Shown: positions 1 through 11,613, numbered from the stretch's first letter. The stretch: DNA of 34,922 nucleotides from Acidimicrobiaceae bacterium (GCA_947490975.1 CANLHV010000003.1:1-34922), one strand, 5' to 3'. The notes: generated by a model from the letters alone, not told the origin. Program-made: numbers and translations.

Positions 1-21
1 CAAGTTAATAGGTACACCCCC

Positions 22-2106
22 ATGCCATCACGCGAGTATCCACTTGATAAGTACCGAAATATCGGCATCATGGCGCACATTGACGCCGGTAAAACGACAA
101 CGACTGAGCGAGTTCTTTACTACACCGGAAAGACCTACAAGATCGGCGAAGTGCACGAAGGTGCTGCCGTCATGGACTTCATGGTGCAAGAGCAAGAGCG
201 CGGCATCACCATTACTTCGGCCGCGACGACTGCAGTTTGGCGCGGACATCGAATCAACATCATTGACACTCCTGGTCACGTTGACTTCACAATTGAAGTA
301 GAGCGCTCGTTGCGCGTACTTGACGGTGCAGTTGCGGTGTTTGACTCGGTTGCAGGCGTCGAGCCACAAACCGAAACAGTTTGGCGCCAGGCCAATAAAT
401 ACAAGGTTCCGCGTATGTGCTTCATCAACAAAATGGACCGCACTGGCGCAAACTTCTACCGCACACTCGACATGATTAAAGATCGTCTGCAAGCAGTGCC
501 AGCAGTTCTGCAGTTGCCATATGGTGGCGAAGCAAACTTCAAAGGTTTAATTGACATCGTAAAGATGAAAGCAATCGTCTGGGATGGCGACGAGAAAGAC
601 TCTGAGTACCACGAAGAAGATATTCCGGCTGAATATCTCGACAAAGCGAAACAATTCCGTGCCGAGTTGCTTGACCTGGTTGCTTCTGAAGATGAGCAAC
701 TGATGGAGAAGTTTTTGGCCACCGATAACTTGAGCGAAGAAGACCTGCGCAGAGGCATTCGCAAGGGCACTTTGGCATTTAGCTTTGTGCCAATTCTTTG
801 TGGCTCGGCATTTAAAAACAAAGGTGTGCAGCAAATGCTTGACGCAGTTGTTGACTACATGCCATGCCCGCTCGATATTCCGCCAGCAAACGGCACGAAC
901 GTAAATGGTGATGAGACTTTGACACGTCAAGCCGATGAGAAAGCGCCGTTCTCGGCACTCGCATTCAAGATCGTGGCTGATCCATTTGGTCGCTTGACAT
1001 ACTTCAGGGTTTATTCGGGCACGATCACCAAGGGTGACGAGGTTTATAACTCTGTAAAAGAAAAGCGCGAGCGCGTCGGTCGTTTGTTGTTGATGCACGC
1101 AAACCAACGCGAAGACATTGAGTTTGCAATGGCGGGCGACATTGTCGCTGGTCTTGGTTTCAAAGATGTGACTACGGGTGACACGCTCTGTGATCGTGGC
1201 GACCCGATCGTGCTTGAGCGAATGATTTTTCCTGAGCCTGTTATTCACGTAGCGATCGAACCGAAGACAAAGAACGACCAAGACAAACTTGGTAAGGCGT
1301 TGAAGTCACTTTCAGACGAAGACCCGACGTTTAGAGTGCGCACCGACGAAGAAACTGGTCAGACAGTTATCTCCGGAATGGGTGAGTTGCATCTTGAAAT
1401 TCTCGTCGACCGAATGCAGCGCGAGTTCGCAGTTGATGCGACTGTCGGCAAGCCGCAAGTTGCATATCGCGAAACTGTTACGAAGAAGATCGAGAACATC
1501 GAATACCGACACATCAAACAAACTGGTGGTTCTGGTCAGTTCGCAGTTGTCAAAGTAACGATCGAGCCAAGCGGCCCAGGTGGCGGTTATCAGTTCGAAG
1601 ACGAGATCACCGGTGGACGCATTCCGCGCGAATATATTCAGCCGGTGAACCAAGGCATTCAGTCAGCGCTTGATGCAGGCGTGCTTGCTGGTTATCCAAC
1701 TGTGGACGTAAAAGTCTCGTTGGTTGATGGTCAGTACCACGATGTTGACTCAAGCGAAATGGCATTCAAGATTGCCGGCCAAATGGTGTTCCGCAAGGCT
1801 GCTCAGTTGGCCCGTCCGATCCTTCTCGAGCCGATTATGGCCGTAGAGGTCGTAACTCCAGAGGACTACATGGGTGACGTAATTGGCGATCTTTCAAGCC
1901 GTCGAGGCCGCATTGAAGGCATGGAAGCTAACGGAAACGCACAAATCGTCAAGTCGCAGGTTCCGCTTTCGGAAATGTTCGGATACAGTACAGACCTGCG
2001 TTCTCGCACTCAAGGGCGTGCGACTTACACGATGCAGTTTCATTCGTATCAGCAAGTGCCCGAAGCAATATCAACCGAAATCATCAAGCGCGTGCGCGGC
2101 GAATAA
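22..2106 (+). CDS. fusA: Elongation factor G
   Basis: 694 aa; GTPase motifs [25 protein letters not shown]; followed by tuf. Confidence 0.98.
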   Translation: MPSREYPLDKYRNIGIMAHIDAGKTTTTERVLYYTGKTYKIGEVHEGAAVMDFMVQEQERGITITSAATTAVWRGHRINIIDTPGHVDFTIEVERSLRVLDGAVAVFDSVAGVEPQTETVWRQANKYKVPRMCFINKMDRTGANFYRTLDMIKDRLQAVPAVLQLPYGGEANFKGLIDIVKMKAIVWDGDEKDSEYHEEDIPAEYLDKAKQFRAELLDLVASEDEQLMEKFLATDNLSEEDLRRGIRKGTLAFSFVPILCGSAFKNKGVQQMLDAVVDYMPCPLDIPPANGTNVNGDETLTRQADEKAPFSALAFKIVADPFGRLTYFRVYSGTITKGDEVYNSVKEKRERVGRLLLMHANQREDIEFAMAGDIVAGLGFKDVTTGDTLCDRGDPIVLERMIFPEPVIHVAIEPKTKNDQDKLGKALKSLSDEDPTFRVRTDEETGQTVISGMGELHLEILVDRMQREFAVDATVGKPQVAYRETVTKKIENIEYRHIKQTGGSGQFAVVKVTIEPSGPGGGYQFEDEITGGRIPREYIQPVNQGIQSALDAGVLAGYPTVDVKVSLVDGQYHDVDSSEMAFKIAGQMVFRKAAQLARPILLEPIMAVEVVTPEDYMGDVIGDLSSRRGRIEGMEANGNAQIVKSQVPLSEMFGYSTDLRSRTQGRATYTMQFHSYQQVPEAISTEIIKRVRGE

Positions 2107-2158
2107 CCGAGCAAGCCAAAGTTTTAACAGTAACCAGCAATAACAGGAGAGAAGAACA

Positions 2159-3343
2159 ATGAGCAAAGCGAAATTTGAGCGCAACAAGCCACACGTCAAT
2201 ATCGGCACGATGGGCCACATTGACCACGGCAAAACAACTTTGACTGCAGCGATTTCAAAGACGCTCGCCAGCAAGGGTCTCGCCGAGTACACACCTTTCG
2301 ATCAAATCGACAAGGCTCCTGAAGAAAAAGCTCGTGGTATCACGATCTCGATCGCTCACATTGAGTACAACACCGAGAACCGTCACTACGCACACGTCGA
2401 CATGCCAGGTCACGCTGACTACATCAAGAACATGATCACAGGTGCTGCTCAGGTAGACGGTGCGATCTTGGTAGTGGCAGCAACTGACGGCCCGATGCCA
2501 CAAACTCGTGAGCACGTGTTGCTCGCAAAGCAAGTGGGTGTGCCATACATCGTTGTTGCACTCAACAAGTCAGACATGGTTGAAGACGAAGAAATGTTGC
2601 AACTCGTTGAAGAAGAAGTTCGCGACTTGCTCACTTCATATGAGTTCGACGGCAAAGGTTGCCCAGTCGTTCGCGTGTCGGCGCTCAAAGCGCTTGAAGG
2701 CGATGCAGCTTGGCAAGAAAAGATCATGGAGCTCATGGCTGCATGTGACAAGTCAATTCCAGAGCCGAAGCGTGAACTTGATAAGCCATTCTTGATGCCA
2801 ATTGAAGACGTGTTCACGATCACTGGTCGTGGCACCGTAGTAACTGGCAAAGTTGAGCAGGGTAAAGTGCACACAGGTGACGAAATCGAAATCGTTGGTC
2901 TGCGTGACACCCAAAAGACTGTTTGCACAGGTGTTGAAATGTTCCGCAAGTTGCTCGACGAAGGTCAAGCAGGCGACAACATTGGTGCGCTTTTGCGTGG
3001 CACCAAGAAAGAAGAAGTTGAGCGTGGCCAGGTGCTTTGCGCCCCAGGCTCGATTACTCCACACACAAACTTCGAAGGTCAGGTCTACGTATTGAAGAAA
3101 GAAGAAGGCGGACGCCACAAGCCTTTCTTCAACAACTACCGACCACAGTTCTTCTTTAGAACAACTGACGTAACTGGCACAGTTGAATTGCCAAAGGGCA
3201 CCGAAATGGTTATGCCTGGCGACAACGTGACAATGACAGTCGAGCTCGGTAAAGCGATTGCGATGGACGAAGGTCTTCGCTTTGCTATTCGTGAAGGTGG
3301 CCGCACAGTGGGCGCCGGACGCGTAACAAAGATTCTTAAGTAG
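2159..3343 (+). CDS. tuf: Elongation factor Tu
   Basis: 394 aa; [28 protein letters not shown]-like aggagag upstream. Confidence 0.98.
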   Translation: MSKAKFERNKPHVNIGTMGHIDHGKTTLTAAISKTLASKGLAEYTPFDQIDKAPEEKARGITISIAHIEYNTENRHYAHVDMPGHADYIKNMITGAAQVDGAILVVAATDGPMPQTREHVLLAKQVGVPYIVVALNKSDMVEDEEMLQLVEEEVRDLLTSYEFDGKGCPVVRVSALKALEGDAAWQEKIMELMAACDKSIPEPKRELDKPFLMPIEDVFTITGRGTVVTGKVEQGKVHTGDEIEIVGLRDTQKTVCTGVEMFRKLLDEGQAGDNIGALLRGTKKEEVERGQVLCAPGSITPHTNFEGQVYVLKKEEGGRHKPFFNNYRPQFFFRTTDVTGTVELPKGTEMVMPGDNVTMTVELGKAIAMDEGLRFAIREGGRTVGAGRVTKILK

Positions 3344-3367
3344 ATCGTCGATAACTGGTAAACGCTG

Positions 3368-3682
3368 ATGGCACAGAGCATTCGCATCCGTCTAAAGGCG
3401 TTTGACCACCAGAACATCGACGATTCTGCAAAGAAGATCGTTGAGACTGTCACTCGTACGAGTGCCACAGTGCGTGGGCCGATACCTCTGCCGACTGACA
3501 AGCATCGTTTCACAGTTATTCGTGGACCACACGTTGACAAAGACTCGCGCGAACACTTTGAGATGCGCATTCATAAGCGCTTGATCGACATTGTTGACCC
3601 GAACGCAAAGACGATCGACAGTTTGCAGCGTTTAGAGTTGCCTGCCGGCGTTGACATCGAAATCAAGATTCAAAACGCTTAA
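3368..3682 (+). CDS. rpsJ: 30S ribosomal protein S10
   Basis: 104 aa; [45 protein letters not shown]. Confidence 0.98.
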   Translation: MAQSIRIRLKAFDHQNIDDSAKKIVETVTRTSATVRGPIPLPTDKHRFTVIRGPHVDKDSREHFEMRIHKRLIDIVDPNAKTIDSLQRLELPAGVDIEIKIQNA

Positions 3683-3744
3683 GAATTTGGTGAGTTTCGT
3701 CATAAAGACGAGGGTTCGAGTTTCTTGAACGGTAGAAATCAATT

Positions 3745-4926
3745 ATGAGTGATTTCAACGAGAATTCGTCACAGTTGCCACCGCCACAGTTGCCTGTGCA
3801 ATCAGATTTGCCGTTGCAAAATTATGACGAAGCAGGTCGATCGCCGCGTCGTCGCTTTGGAGTGGTGCTTATTGCAGCAGTGTTTGGTTTATTTGGCGGA
3901 ATAATCGGCGCTTATGTTGCCCAAGAGGCAAATCTCGTTGACTTAGACAACTCAGATTCGACCACGCAGATAACTTCGGCGCCTGTTGTTGTAGCCGAAG
4001 ACGATGGTTTGTCTGGCGGTTCGTTGATCGCCCAAGTTGCTGAGCGATTAGCAAATAGTGTCGTCACAATTTCGACGACTGTGGATGACGACTTTGGCGG
4101 CGGTCGTGGCGTTGGCACAGGTGTTGTGTTGACATCTGATGGCGAAATTTTGACGAATGCTCACGTGATTGAAGATGCGACCGAAGTAGTAGTTCGATTT
4201 GCCGGAGAAACTGAGCCGCGAGTTGCAAAAATTCTTGCTTCAGATTTGGGCAACGATTTGGCATTGATCAAAGTTGATGTAACTGGACTAATCGCAGCAA
4301 CTTTTGCCAAGCCGGGCAGCGTGCAAATTGGCGACACAGTTGTTGCGATCGGTTATGCATTAGCGCTTGATGGCGGACCAACTGTTACGTCGGGCATCGT
4401 CTCGGCGTTAAAGCGAACGATTGAGACTGACTCAGGTGCATTAAACAGTTTGATTCAAACTGATGCCGCCATTTCATCGGGCAACTCGGGTGGACCATTG
4501 GTCAATCTCAAAGGCGAAGTTGTCGGCATCAACACAGCCGTAGCGCGAGGCGATTCTGAATCTGCAGCGAACAACATTGGATTTTCAATTTCGGTTGACG
4601 AAGTATTAATTGTCATCGAACAGTTGCGCGAGCAAGCAAAGGGCACAGTGCGTGAAGAGGGCTTTCTTGGAGTTGGTTTGGCTGCGCGCGAAGATGGTGG
4701 TCAGGGTGCAATCATCACCAACGTGCAACCAGGCTCACCAGCCGACAAGGCGGGCATTTTGATCGACGACGTCGTGCTTGCCGTAGATGGCGAGCCGATT
4801 GACGGCCAGGCAGGTTTGGTGGCGGCGATTCGAGATGCCGAGCCTGGTCAAACTGTCAAAATTGAGATTTTTCGAGACGGAGAAAGGCTCGTTTTTGAGG
4901 CAACTTTGATCGCTCGTTCTGAATAA
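3745..4926 (+). CDS. HtrA/DegP-like trypsin-family serine protease with N-terminal TM segment and C-terminal PDZ domain
   Basis: 393 aa; TM segment FGVVLIAAVFGLFGGIIGAYVA; triad motifs TNAHV, NDLALIKV, GNSGGPL; PDZ-like GFLGVGL...IITNVQPGSPADKAGI. Confidence 0.93.
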   Translation: MSDFNENSSQLPPPQLPVQSDLPLQNYDEAGRSPRRRFGVVLIAAVFGLFGGIIGAYVAQEANLVDLDNSDSTTQITSAPVVVAEDDGLSGGSLIAQVAERLANSVVTISTTVDDDFGGGRGVGTGVVLTSDGEILTNAHVIEDATEVVVRFAGETEPRVAKILASDLGNDLALIKVDVTGLIAATFAKPGSVQIGDTVVAIGYALALDGGPTVTSGIVSALKRTIETDSGALNSLIQTDAAISSGNSGGPLVNLKGEVVGINTAVARGDSESAANNIGFSISVDEVLIVIEQLREQAKGTVREEGFLGVGLAAREDGGQGAIITNVQPGSPADKAGILIDDVVLAVDGEPIDGQAGLVAAIRDAEPGQTVKIEIFRDGERLVFEATLIARSE

Positions 4927-4960
4927 TCCGTAGAAATTCTTGCGGTTATAACAACGGTCA

Positions 4961-4997
4961 AAAAAGCCCAAAAATAGCCAATTTTCTTGGGTTTTTC
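4961..4997 (+). terminator. Candidate Rho-independent terminator after the protease gene
   Basis: AAAAA-g-CCCAA ... TTGGGTTTTT inverted repeat ending in a T run, 35 bp after the stop codon. Confidence 0.6.
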
Positions 4998-5065
4998 GGT
5001 TTGGGGTCGTGATTTGAGGGGGATAGAGTAAACACTTCGTTCGTGACCCTGGTTCTCAGAGTTGT

Positions 5066-5098
5066 AGACGAAGAGATCAATTCAAAAAATTGATGTCT
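5066..5098 (+). promoter_or_regulatory. Leader hairpin upstream of rplC
   Basis: ATCAATT(caaaa)AATTGAT, flanked by AGAC/GTCT with a 6-nt one-sided bulge. Confidence 0.4.
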
Positions 5099-5147
5099 GT
5101 GTGCGCCCAAGAGTTTTGTGGGTACCTCACAGCGAAAACTATAAGAG

Positions 5148-5176
5148 TGCTCCGTGCGGCCAAGGCCTGCGGAGCA
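5148..5176 (+). promoter_or_regulatory. GC-rich leader hairpin upstream of rplC
   Basis: TGCTCCG...CGGAGCA 7-bp stem enclosing an inner GGCC/GGCC pairing; no T run after it. Confidence 0.5.
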
Positions 5177-5232
5177 TTTGTGCGAATAAACGAATTATTT
5201 CATTAAACATTTCGAGAAAAGGTTTTGGCCTT

Positions 5233-5892
5233 ATGGCACAAAAAGCGATCGTCGGCGAAAAGGTCGGCATGACACAGGTGTGGGGAGACGACCAACGCGT
5301 CGTGCCCGTAACAGTGTTGCGCATAGAGCCAGCCCGAATTGTGCAAGTCAAAACAGGTCTGACTGATGGATACACGGCGTTGCAAGTCACTTACGGACAA
5401 CGCGATGCAAAGAAGCTAAACAAAGCAGAAGCTGGCCATTTCGCACCAAAGAGCGGCGTACGAAACGTTGCCGCGGGTCGTCGACTTGTTGAGTTGCGAC
5501 TTGATTCTGTTGAGGGTTTTGAAATTGGCCAAGAAATTAAAGTTGACACGCTTGCAGTTGGCGAGCGAGTTGACGTAACGGCTGTAAGTCGTGGTAAAGG
5601 TTTTGCCGGCACCATGAAGCGCCACAATTTCGGTGGTCAAGGTGCGAGTCACGGTAACCACAAGCACCATCGTGCACCAGGCTCGATTGGCTCATGCACA
5701 TTTCCGGGTCGCGTTTTCAAAGGTTTGCGCATGTCGGGTCACATGGGTCACCAACAGGTAACAACTTTGAATCTTGAAGTTGTGCAAGCAGATCTTGAGC
5801 GCAATTTGTTGCTCGTCAAAGGTTCAGTTCCTGGTCCAAACGGTGGCGTCGTAATCATTCGTAACGCTGTCAAGGGTGCGGTCAAGGAGTAG
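5233..5892 (+). CDS. rplC: 50S ribosomal protein L3
   Basis: Start reassigned to ATG 5233 (MAQKAIVGEKVGMTQVW); GQGASHGNHKHHRAPGSIG motif. Confidence 0.96.
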   Translation: MAQKAIVGEKVGMTQVWGDDQRVVPVTVLRIEPARIVQVKTGLTDGYTALQVTYGQRDAKKLNKAEAGHFAPKSGVRNVAAGRRLVELRLDSVEGFEIGQEIKVDTLAVGERVDVTAVSRGKGFAGTMKRHNFGGQGASHGNHKHHRAPGSIGSCTFPGRVFKGLRMSGHMGHQQVTTLNLEVVQADLERNLLLVKGSVPGPNGGVVIIRNAVKGAVKE

Positions 5893-5894
5893 CC

Positions 5895-6515
5895 ATGGCA
5901 AAGATTGAAATGAAAAATGCTGCCGGCAAGAAAGCCGCTTCGGTTGAAGTTGCTGACTCAGTATTCGGCATCACACCAAATATTCCGGTATTGCACCAAG
6001 TCGTTGTTGCCCAGCTTGCGCACCGTCGCTCGGGCACACAAAGCACCAAGACTCGTTCAGAAGTAAGAGGCGGTGGCAAAAAGCCGTTTAAGCAAAAGGG
6101 CACTGGTAATGCTCGCCAAGGTTCAATTCGTGCGCCGCATTTCAGTGGTGGTGGCGTTGCACTTGGACCAAAACCCCGCAAATATTCACAACGAACACCA
6201 AAGAAGATGGTGCAACTTGCGTTGCGTTCGGCGCTTTCAGATCGTATGAGCGAGAACAAAGTTGTAGTTGTTGAAGAGTGGGGCTTTTCGGCACCAAGCA
6301 CCAAGTCGGCGACGGCAGCCTTGAAGAGCCTCGGCGTTAACGAGCGAATTTTGGTTGTACTCGAGCGCAAAGATGAAAATGCCTGGAAGAGCTTCCGCAA
6401 CTTGAAAGATGTGCAAGTGCTTAGCACCGGCGAACTCAACGCCTATGACATTTTGTGCAATGACTGGATCGTCTTTACTAAGGCGAGCCTGCCGACAATG
6501 GAGGCCGCAAAGTGA
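5895..6515 (+). CDS. rplD: 50S ribosomal protein L4
   Basis: 206 aa; TRSEVRGGGKKPFKQKGTGNARQGS motif. Confidence 0.98.
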   Translation: MAKIEMKNAAGKKAASVEVADSVFGITPNIPVLHQVVVAQLAHRRSGTQSTKTRSEVRGGGKKPFKQKGTGNARQGSIRAPHFSGGGVALGPKPRKYSQRTPKKMVQLALRSALSDRMSENKVVVVEEWGFSAPSTKSATAALKSLGVNERILVVLERKDENAWKSFRNLKDVQVLSTGELNAYDILCNDWIVFTKASLPTMEAAK

Positions 6516-6802
6516 AAGACCCACGCGACATTATTTTGCGACCGGTTGTCAGCGAAAAAAGCTATTCGTTGATCGACAAGGGCACCTACACATTCGAAGT
6601 TCATCCATTGGCAACAAAACCAGAAATTCGCGATGCGGTTCAGTCAATTTGGGGCGTAAAAGTTCGTCGCGTAAATACGATCAACCGACTTGGTAAGCGT
6701 CGCATCACTCGTGGCACCAACCGCATCGGTGTTCGCGACGGTTCGAAGCATGCTCTTGTCACATTAGAAGCGGGCAATCAAATCCCGTTGTTTGAGAACT
6801 AG
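6512..6802 (+). CDS. rplW: 50S ribosomal protein L23
   Basis: 96 aa; [19 protein letters not shown] start overlapping the rplD stop. Confidence 0.97.
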   Translation: MKDPRDIILRPVVSEKSYSLIDKGTYTFEVHPLATKPEIRDAVQSIWGVKVRRVNTINRLGKRRITRGTNRIGVRDGSKHALVTLEAGNQIPLFEN

Positions 6803-6819
6803 ACAAAGGACGACTCAAG

Positions 6820-7656
6820 ATGCCAATTCGCAAACGCCGCCCGACGAGCCCAGGCCGCCGCTTTCAAACAGTTTCAGATTTCAGCGAGATCACCAAGACG
6901 ACTCCAGAAAAATCGTTGTTGTCACCAAAGCCATCGCGCGGCGGTCGCAACTCTGCTGGTCGAATTACATCGCGTCACCAAGGTGGCGGCCACAAGCAGC
7001 AATATCGCATGGTCGATTTCAAACGTGGCAAAGACAACTGTGTAGCAAAAGTTGCAGCAATTGAATATGACCCGAACCGCACATGTCGAATTGCGTTGTT
7101 GCATTATGCAGACGGTACGAAGTCATACATTCTTGCGCCAAAGGGCCTTGAAGTTGGCGCGAAAGTTGAGAGTGGTCCGAAGGCAGACATCATCGTCGGC
7201 AACGCTTTGCCGCTTCGTTATATGCCAGTCGGTACAACCGTTCACAACATTGAGATGCGTCCTGGTCAGGGTGGCAAGATTGCTCGTTCGGCCGGCATGG
7301 CAGTGCAGCTAGTTGCCAAAGAAGGACAATATGCAACTTTGCGTATGCCTTCGAGCGAAATGCGTCGAATTCCGATCGACTGTCGTGCAACTGTTGGCGA
7401 AATCGGCAACTCAGAACATGAGCAAATCAAGATCGGTAAAGCTGGTCGAAATCGTTGGAAGGGCGTTCGCCCGCAATCTCGTGGTGTTGTAATGAACCCA
7501 GTTGATCACCCACTCGGTGGTGGCGAAGGTAAAACTTCTGGTGGTCGTCCACCAGTTTCACCATGGGGTAAGCCAGAGCGTCGTACTCGCGATAAGAACA
7601 AGTCATCTCAGCAGATGATTGTTCGTCGTCGCCGATCAGGAAAGTCAAGAGGTTAA
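6820..7656 (+). CDS. rplB: 50S ribosomal protein L2
   Basis: 278 aa; [45 protein letters not shown]. Confidence 0.98.
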   Translation: MPIRKRRPTSPGRRFQTVSDFSEITKTTPEKSLLSPKPSRGGRNSAGRITSRHQGGGHKQQYRMVDFKRGKDNCVAKVAAIEYDPNRTCRIALLHYADGTKSYILAPKGLEVGAKVESGPKADIIVGNALPLRYMPVGTTVHNIEMRPGQGGKIARSAGMAVQLVAKEGQYATLRMPSSEMRRIPIDCRATVGEIGNSEHEQIKIGKAGRNRWKGVRPQSRGVVMNPVDHPLGGGEGKTSGGRPPVSPWGKPERRTRDKNKSSQQMIVRRRRSGKSRG

Positions 7657-7660
7657 CTAA

Positions 7661-7972
7661 ATGTCACGCAGTCTTAAAAAAGGTCCGTTTGTTGATGAAC
7701 ACCTTCTCAAGAAGTTGGACGAGATGAACGCGAGCGGAGACCGCAAGGTCATCAAGACATGGTCACGTCGTAGCACGATTATCCCTGACATGCTCGGACA
7801 TACATTTGCAGTTCACGATGGTCGCAAGCACGTGCCGGTATACGTGACTGAATCGATGGTCGGTCACAAACTTGGCGAATTCTCACCAACTCGAACATTC
7901 AAATTTCACCAGAGCCAAGAAAAAGCAGCAGCAGCCGCAGCGGCAGCAGCATCGGGTCCAGGTAAGTCATGA
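7661..7972 (+). CDS. rpsS: 30S ribosomal protein S19 with Ala-rich C-terminal tail
   Basis: [31 protein letters not shown]. Confidence 0.98.
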   Translation: MSRSLKKGPFVDEHLLKKLDEMNASGDRKVIKTWSRRSTIIPDMLGHTFAVHDGRKHVPVYVTESMVGHKLGEFSPTRTFKFHQSQEKAAAAAAAAASGPGKS

Positions 7973-8523
7973 CCGGCCCGAAACTCAACGAAGCAACTCG
8001 CGTTGCTGGCGTATCAAGCGGTTATCGTGCGTCGGCTCGATTCGCACGTTTGTCACCTTCGAAAGTTCGCGTCGTTTTGAACCTCGTTCGCGGAATGGAC
8101 GTTCGCTCGGCCGACAATCTATTGCGCCTGACAGATCGCGATTCGGCACACATCGTGCGCAAGTTGCTCGCATCTGCCGTCGCCAATGCAACGAACAATT
8201 TTTCACAAAATGCAGAAGAGCTTTACATCAAGGCTTGCTATGCCGACGGTGGCCCAACGTTAAAGCGCTTTCGTCCTCGCGCCAAAGGTAGTTCAGCAGC
8301 AATTTTCAAGCGCACAAGCCACATCACGATCGTGGTCGACAAGTTGAGTGAGGCTGCTCTTGCAGTCCGCGAAACTCAAAGTGAGTCGCGCGGCGGGGCA
8401 CAGGCTGCACAACGCAAGAGTCGCGTTGAGGCAAGTCGTGCGCGTGCACAAAAGTCAAAAGCCGCAGCGTCTGAGAGTGAAGTTTCAGATGATGCCGAAA
8501 AAGAAGAAGCGACTGGTAACTGA
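7969..8523 (+). CDS. rplV: 50S ribosomal protein L22 with charged C-terminal extension
   Basis: [35 protein letters not shown] overlap with rpsS. Confidence 0.97.
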   Translation: MTGPKLNEATRVAGVSSGYRASARFARLSPSKVRVVLNLVRGMDVRSADNLLRLTDRDSAHIVRKLLASAVANATNNFSQNAEELYIKACYADGGPTLKRFRPRAKGSSAAIFKRTSHITIVVDKLSEAALAVRETQSESRGGAQAAQRKSRVEASRARAQKSKAAASESEVSDDAEKEEATGN

Positions 8524-8524
8524 C

Positions 8525-9406
8525 ATGGGACAAAAGATCAATCCGTACGGCTTTCGCTTGGGTGTTACAACCGATTGGAAGAGCAAGTGGTTCAGCACCA
8601 AAGAGTACAAGGCGTATCTCACCGAAGACTGGAAGATTCGCGATTACCTTAAAGTGCAACTTTCAGATGCTGCAGTAAGTCGCATCGAAATTGAGCGCAC
8701 ACGCGACAAACTTCGAATCGATGTTCACACTGCTCGTCCGGGCATCGTTATTGGTCGTAAAGGTCAAAAAGCCGAAGAGCTTCGCGCAGGTCTCACGGCG
8801 TTAACTGGCAACAACAAAGTTCAATTGAACATCACTGAGATTCGTGACGCCGAACTCGACGCAGCACTTGTTGCTCAGGGTGTTGCTGATCAACTTGTAA
8901 ACCGAATTGCGTTTCGTCGTGCGATGAAGCGCGCTGTGCAAAACGCACAGAAGCAAGGCGTGCAAGGTATTCGAGTTCAATGTTCAGGCCGTCTCGGTGG
9001 CGCTGAAATGTGCCGTCGTGAGTGGTATCGCGAAGGACGCGTGCCCCTACACACACTTCGTGCAAACATTGACTACGGTTTCCGCGAAGCTGCAACGACT
9101 GCAGGTCGAATCGGTGTCAAAGTTTGGCTATATAAGGGCGAGATTCTTCCTTACAAAGCCCAGACCGACGATCGCATTGCTCGTGAAGCAGCAATGGCCG
9201 CTGGTGAGACATCGGGTCACTCTGATGCAGCTCGCAAAGTTGTGACTTCGGCCGGCCCTAAGGCAATCGAAGTAGATGACGTCGCAGTTGCGCCACTCGT
9301 CAAAGAAGCTGACCCAGAGTTCGAGCGTTTGTTGGATGAAGAAGAAGATATTCAGCGTCGCAGCCACGATGCTCACGAAACTCCTCACTTTAAGCGAGAG
9401 GTGTAA
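8525..9406 (+). CDS. rpsC: 30S ribosomal protein S3
   Basis: Start at ATG 8525 ([23 protein letters not shown]); the longer 8348 ORF overlaps rplV. Confidence 0.97.
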   Translation: MGQKINPYGFRLGVTTDWKSKWFSTKEYKAYLTEDWKIRDYLKVQLSDAAVSRIEIERTRDKLRIDVHTARPGIVIGRKGQKAEELRAGLTALTGNNKVQLNITEIRDAELDAALVAQGVADQLVNRIAFRRAMKRAVQNAQKQGVQGIRVQCSGRLGGAEMCRREWYREGRVPLHTLRANIDYGFREAATTAGRIGVKVWLYKGEILPYKAQTDDRIAREAAMAAGETSGHSDAARKVVTSAGPKAIEVDDVAVAPLVKEADPEFERLLDEEEDIQRRSHDAHETPHFKREV

Positions 9407-9412
9407 ACAGCC

Positions 9413-9829
9413 ATGTTGGAACCACGCAAAGTTAAGCACCGCAAACAGCATCGCGGTCGCATGAATGGCGTATCAAAAGGTGCGAATGAACTCGCATTCG
9501 GTGAATACGGCATTCAAGCACTCGAACCAGGTTGGATCACTGCTCGCCAAATCGAAGCTTCGCGAATCGCGATGACTCGACACATCAAGCGTGGTGGAAA
9601 AGTTTGGATCAATGTGTTTCCTGACAAATCAGTGACCAAGAAACCTGCTGAAACTCGCATGGGTTCGGGTAAAGGCAACCCAGAGTTGTGGGTAGCAGTA
9701 GTCAAGCCGGGTCGTGTTTTGTTTGAACTTTCATATCCGACTTCGGCAACTGCGCACCAGGCTCTTAGCCGCGCGGCGCAAAAACTGCCGATCAAAACTC
9801 GAATCATCACTCGAAACGAGGCGATCTGA
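9413..9829 (+). CDS. rplP: 50S ribosomal protein L16
   Basis: 138 aa; [39 protein letters not shown]. Confidence 0.98.
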   Translation: MLEPRKVKHRKQHRGRMNGVSKGANELAFGEYGIQALEPGWITARQIEASRIAMTRHIKRGGKVWINVFPDKSVTKKPAETRMGSGKGNPELWVAVVKPGRVLFELSYPTSATAHQALSRAAQKLPIKTRIITRNEAI

Positions 9830-9830
9830 C

Positions 9831-10049
9831 ATGGCACGTGAACTGACTGAACTTCGTGAAATGGACCTCGCCACTCTCGTTGATGAGTTGCGCGCGACAA
9901 AACAAGAAGCACTTAATCTCCGCTTTCGTAATGCCACAGGTCAACTAGATGACACTGCTGCTATCACCAAGGCACGTCGTCAAATCGCTCGAATCAGCAT
10001 GCTGATTCGTGAGCGAGAAATTCTTGCTGCAGAATCTGCAGGGAAGTGA
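9831..10049 (+). CDS. rpmC: 50S ribosomal protein L29
   Basis: Start ATG 9831; [32 protein letters not shown]. Confidence 0.95.
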   Translation: MARELTELREMDLATLVDELRATKQEALNLRFRNATGQLDDTAAITKARRQIARISMLIREREILAAESAGK

Positions 10050-10057
10050 GCAAAATC

Positions 10058-10336
10058 ATGGCTGAAACAACACCAGAATCAACAGAGCGCAACCTTCGCA
10101 AGTCGCGAGAGGGCGTAGTCGTGTCGAACAAGATGAACAAGACGATCGTGATCGCGATTGTTGAGCGAATTCGACACAAAAAATATGAGAAGTTCGTAAC
10201 CCGAACCAAGAAGCTTTACGCACACGATGAGGCCAATGACGCAAAAGTCGGCGACCGCGTGCGCGTCATGGAGACTCGTCCAATGTCAAAGCTCAAGCGT
10301 TGGCGTGTTGTCGAAATTTTGGAGCGTGCAAAGTGA
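10058..10336 (+). CDS. rpsQ: 30S ribosomal protein S17
   Basis: [32 protein letters not shown] 10046 is an alternative start. Confidence 0.95.
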   Translation: MAETTPESTERNLRKSREGVVVSNKMNKTIVIAIVERIRHKKYEKFVTRTKKLYAHDEANDAKVGDRVRVMETRPMSKLKRWRVVEILERAK

Positions 10337-10701
10337 TTCAACAAGAAACCCGACTTCGAGTTGCTGACAATAGCGGCGCTCGTGAAGTGCTCGTGATCAA
10401 GGTGCTCGGCGGTACACGCCGTCGATACGCATCGATCGGCGACGTCTTCATTGGCACTGTTAAAGATGCGATTCCTGGTGCGGCTGTTAAAAAAGGTGAA
10501 GTTGTGCGCTGCGTTGTCGTGCGCGTTGCCAAAGAAAAGCGCCGTCCAGACGGTAGCTACATCAAGTTCGATGAAAACGCAGCGGTTTTAATCAAAGAAG
10601 ACTTGACACCGCGCGGTACTCGAATTTTCGGCCCAGTGGGTCGAGAGTTGCGCGACAAAAAGTTTATGCGAATCATTTCGCTTGCCCCGGAGGTGTTGTG
10701 A
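10333..10701 (+). CDS. rplN: 50S ribosomal protein L14
   Basis: GTG start; [27 protein letters not shown]. Confidence 0.97.
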   Translation: MIQQETRLRVADNSGAREVLVIKVLGGTRRRYASIGDVFIGTVKDAIPGAAVKKGEVVRCVVVRVAKEKRRPDGSYIKFDENAAVLIKEDLTPRGTRIFGPVGRELRDKKFMRIISLAPEVL

Positions 10702-10702
10702 C

Positions 10703-11005
10703 ATGAAGTTAAAAAAAGGTGACAGCGTGATTGTGATTGCCGGCAAAGACAAAGGTGCAACCGGCACGATCTCAGCCGTACTTCCAGCAAAAAACAAAGT
10801 GATTATCGACAAGGTGAACGTTGCAAAGCGTCACACAGTTGCGCGTGGTCAGAACACCAAGAGTGAAATCGTTGAAAAGTCGATGCCGATTCATGCATCG
10901 AATGTGGCGATCAACCAAGGTGGCAAGCCATCGAAGATTGGTTACAAAGTCGACAAAAAAGGCAACAAAGTAAGAATTGCCAAGAAAACCGGAGCAGAGA
11001 TTTAA
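10703..11005 (+). CDS. rplX: 50S ribosomal protein L24
   Basis: [21 protein letters not shown]. Confidence 0.97.
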   Translation: MKLKKGDSVIVIAGKDKGATGTISAVLPAKNKVIIDKVNVAKRHTVARGQNTKSEIVEKSMPIHASNVAINQGGKPSKIGYKVDKKGNKVRIAKKTGAEI

Positions 11006-11613
11006 TGGCTGCAGCAACTAAATACATTCCGCGCATGAAGGCGCACTACCTGAACACGGTTCGTGCCGACTTGTTGAAGCAACTTGAACTTCAGAACCCG
11101 ATGCAGGTGCCAACGATCGAAAAGATCGTCATCAACATGGGTGTAGGGCGTGCGACCCAGCAAGCTTCTCTGCTTGATGGTGCAGTTGCAGATTTGACCG
11201 CGATTACTGGTCAAAAGCCACTCGTGACAAAGTCGCGAATTGCGATCGCATCATTTAAATTGCGCGAGAACCAAGCGATTGGTTGCAAGGTAACTATGCG
11301 TGGAGACCGCATGTGGGAGTTCTTCGATCGCATGTTGTCGATCGCAATTCCTCGAATTCGTGACTTCCGTGGCCTCTCGGGTAAATCGTGGGATGGCAAT
11401 GGCAATTACACATTCGGTTTGACCGAGCAACTTGCATTCATGGAAGTTCGCATTGAGCAAGTTGACGTGCCTCGAGGCATGGACATCACGATTGTGACGA
11501 CAGCTAAGAGTGACATCGAAGGAAAAGCTCTACTTGACGCTTTTGGTTTTCCATTTCGAAAGGGCGAAGTACCAGCATCTGTTACTAAAGCCAAGAAATT
11601 GAAGAAGAAATAA
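11005..11613 (+). CDS. rplE: 50S ribosomal protein L5
   Basis: [39 protein letters not shown]. Confidence 0.98.
   Translation: MAAATKYIPRMKAHYLNTVRADLLKQLELQNPMQVPTIEKIVINMGVGRATQQASLLDGAVADLTAITGQKPLVTKSRIAIASFKLRENQAIGCKVTMRGDRMWEFFDRMLSIAIPRIRDFRGLSGKSWDGNGNYTFGLTEQLAFMEVRIEQVDVPRGMDITIVTTAKSDIEGKALLDAFGFPFRKGEVPASVTKAKKLKKK

Noticed and set aside
547-1281. Minus-strand 244-aa ORF antisense to fusA
   Set aside because: Fully overlaps fusA, no recognisable domain; shadow ORF from codon bias
3696-3712. Hairpin TCGTC(ataaa)GACGA between rpsJ and the protease gene
   Set aside because: Only about 5 bp, no T run, not distinguishable from chance
5148-5176. Rho-independent terminator before rplC
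   Set aside because: Strong stem but followed by TTTGTGCG rather than a T run; better described as a leader hairpin
5101-5232. N-terminal extension of the rplC ORF
   Set aside because: L3 begins at MAQKAIVGEKVGMTQVW; the upstream part covers the leader hairpins and lacks protein-like conservation
7921-7955. GCA/GCC/GCG-rich run as a microsatellite or CRISPR-like repeat
   Set aside because: It is the coding sequence of the Ala-rich S19 tail; no spacer-repeat structure
8348-8524. N-terminal extension of the rpsC ORF
   Set aside because: Overlaps the rplV 3' end out of frame; the S3 homology begins at [12 protein letters not shown] (8525)
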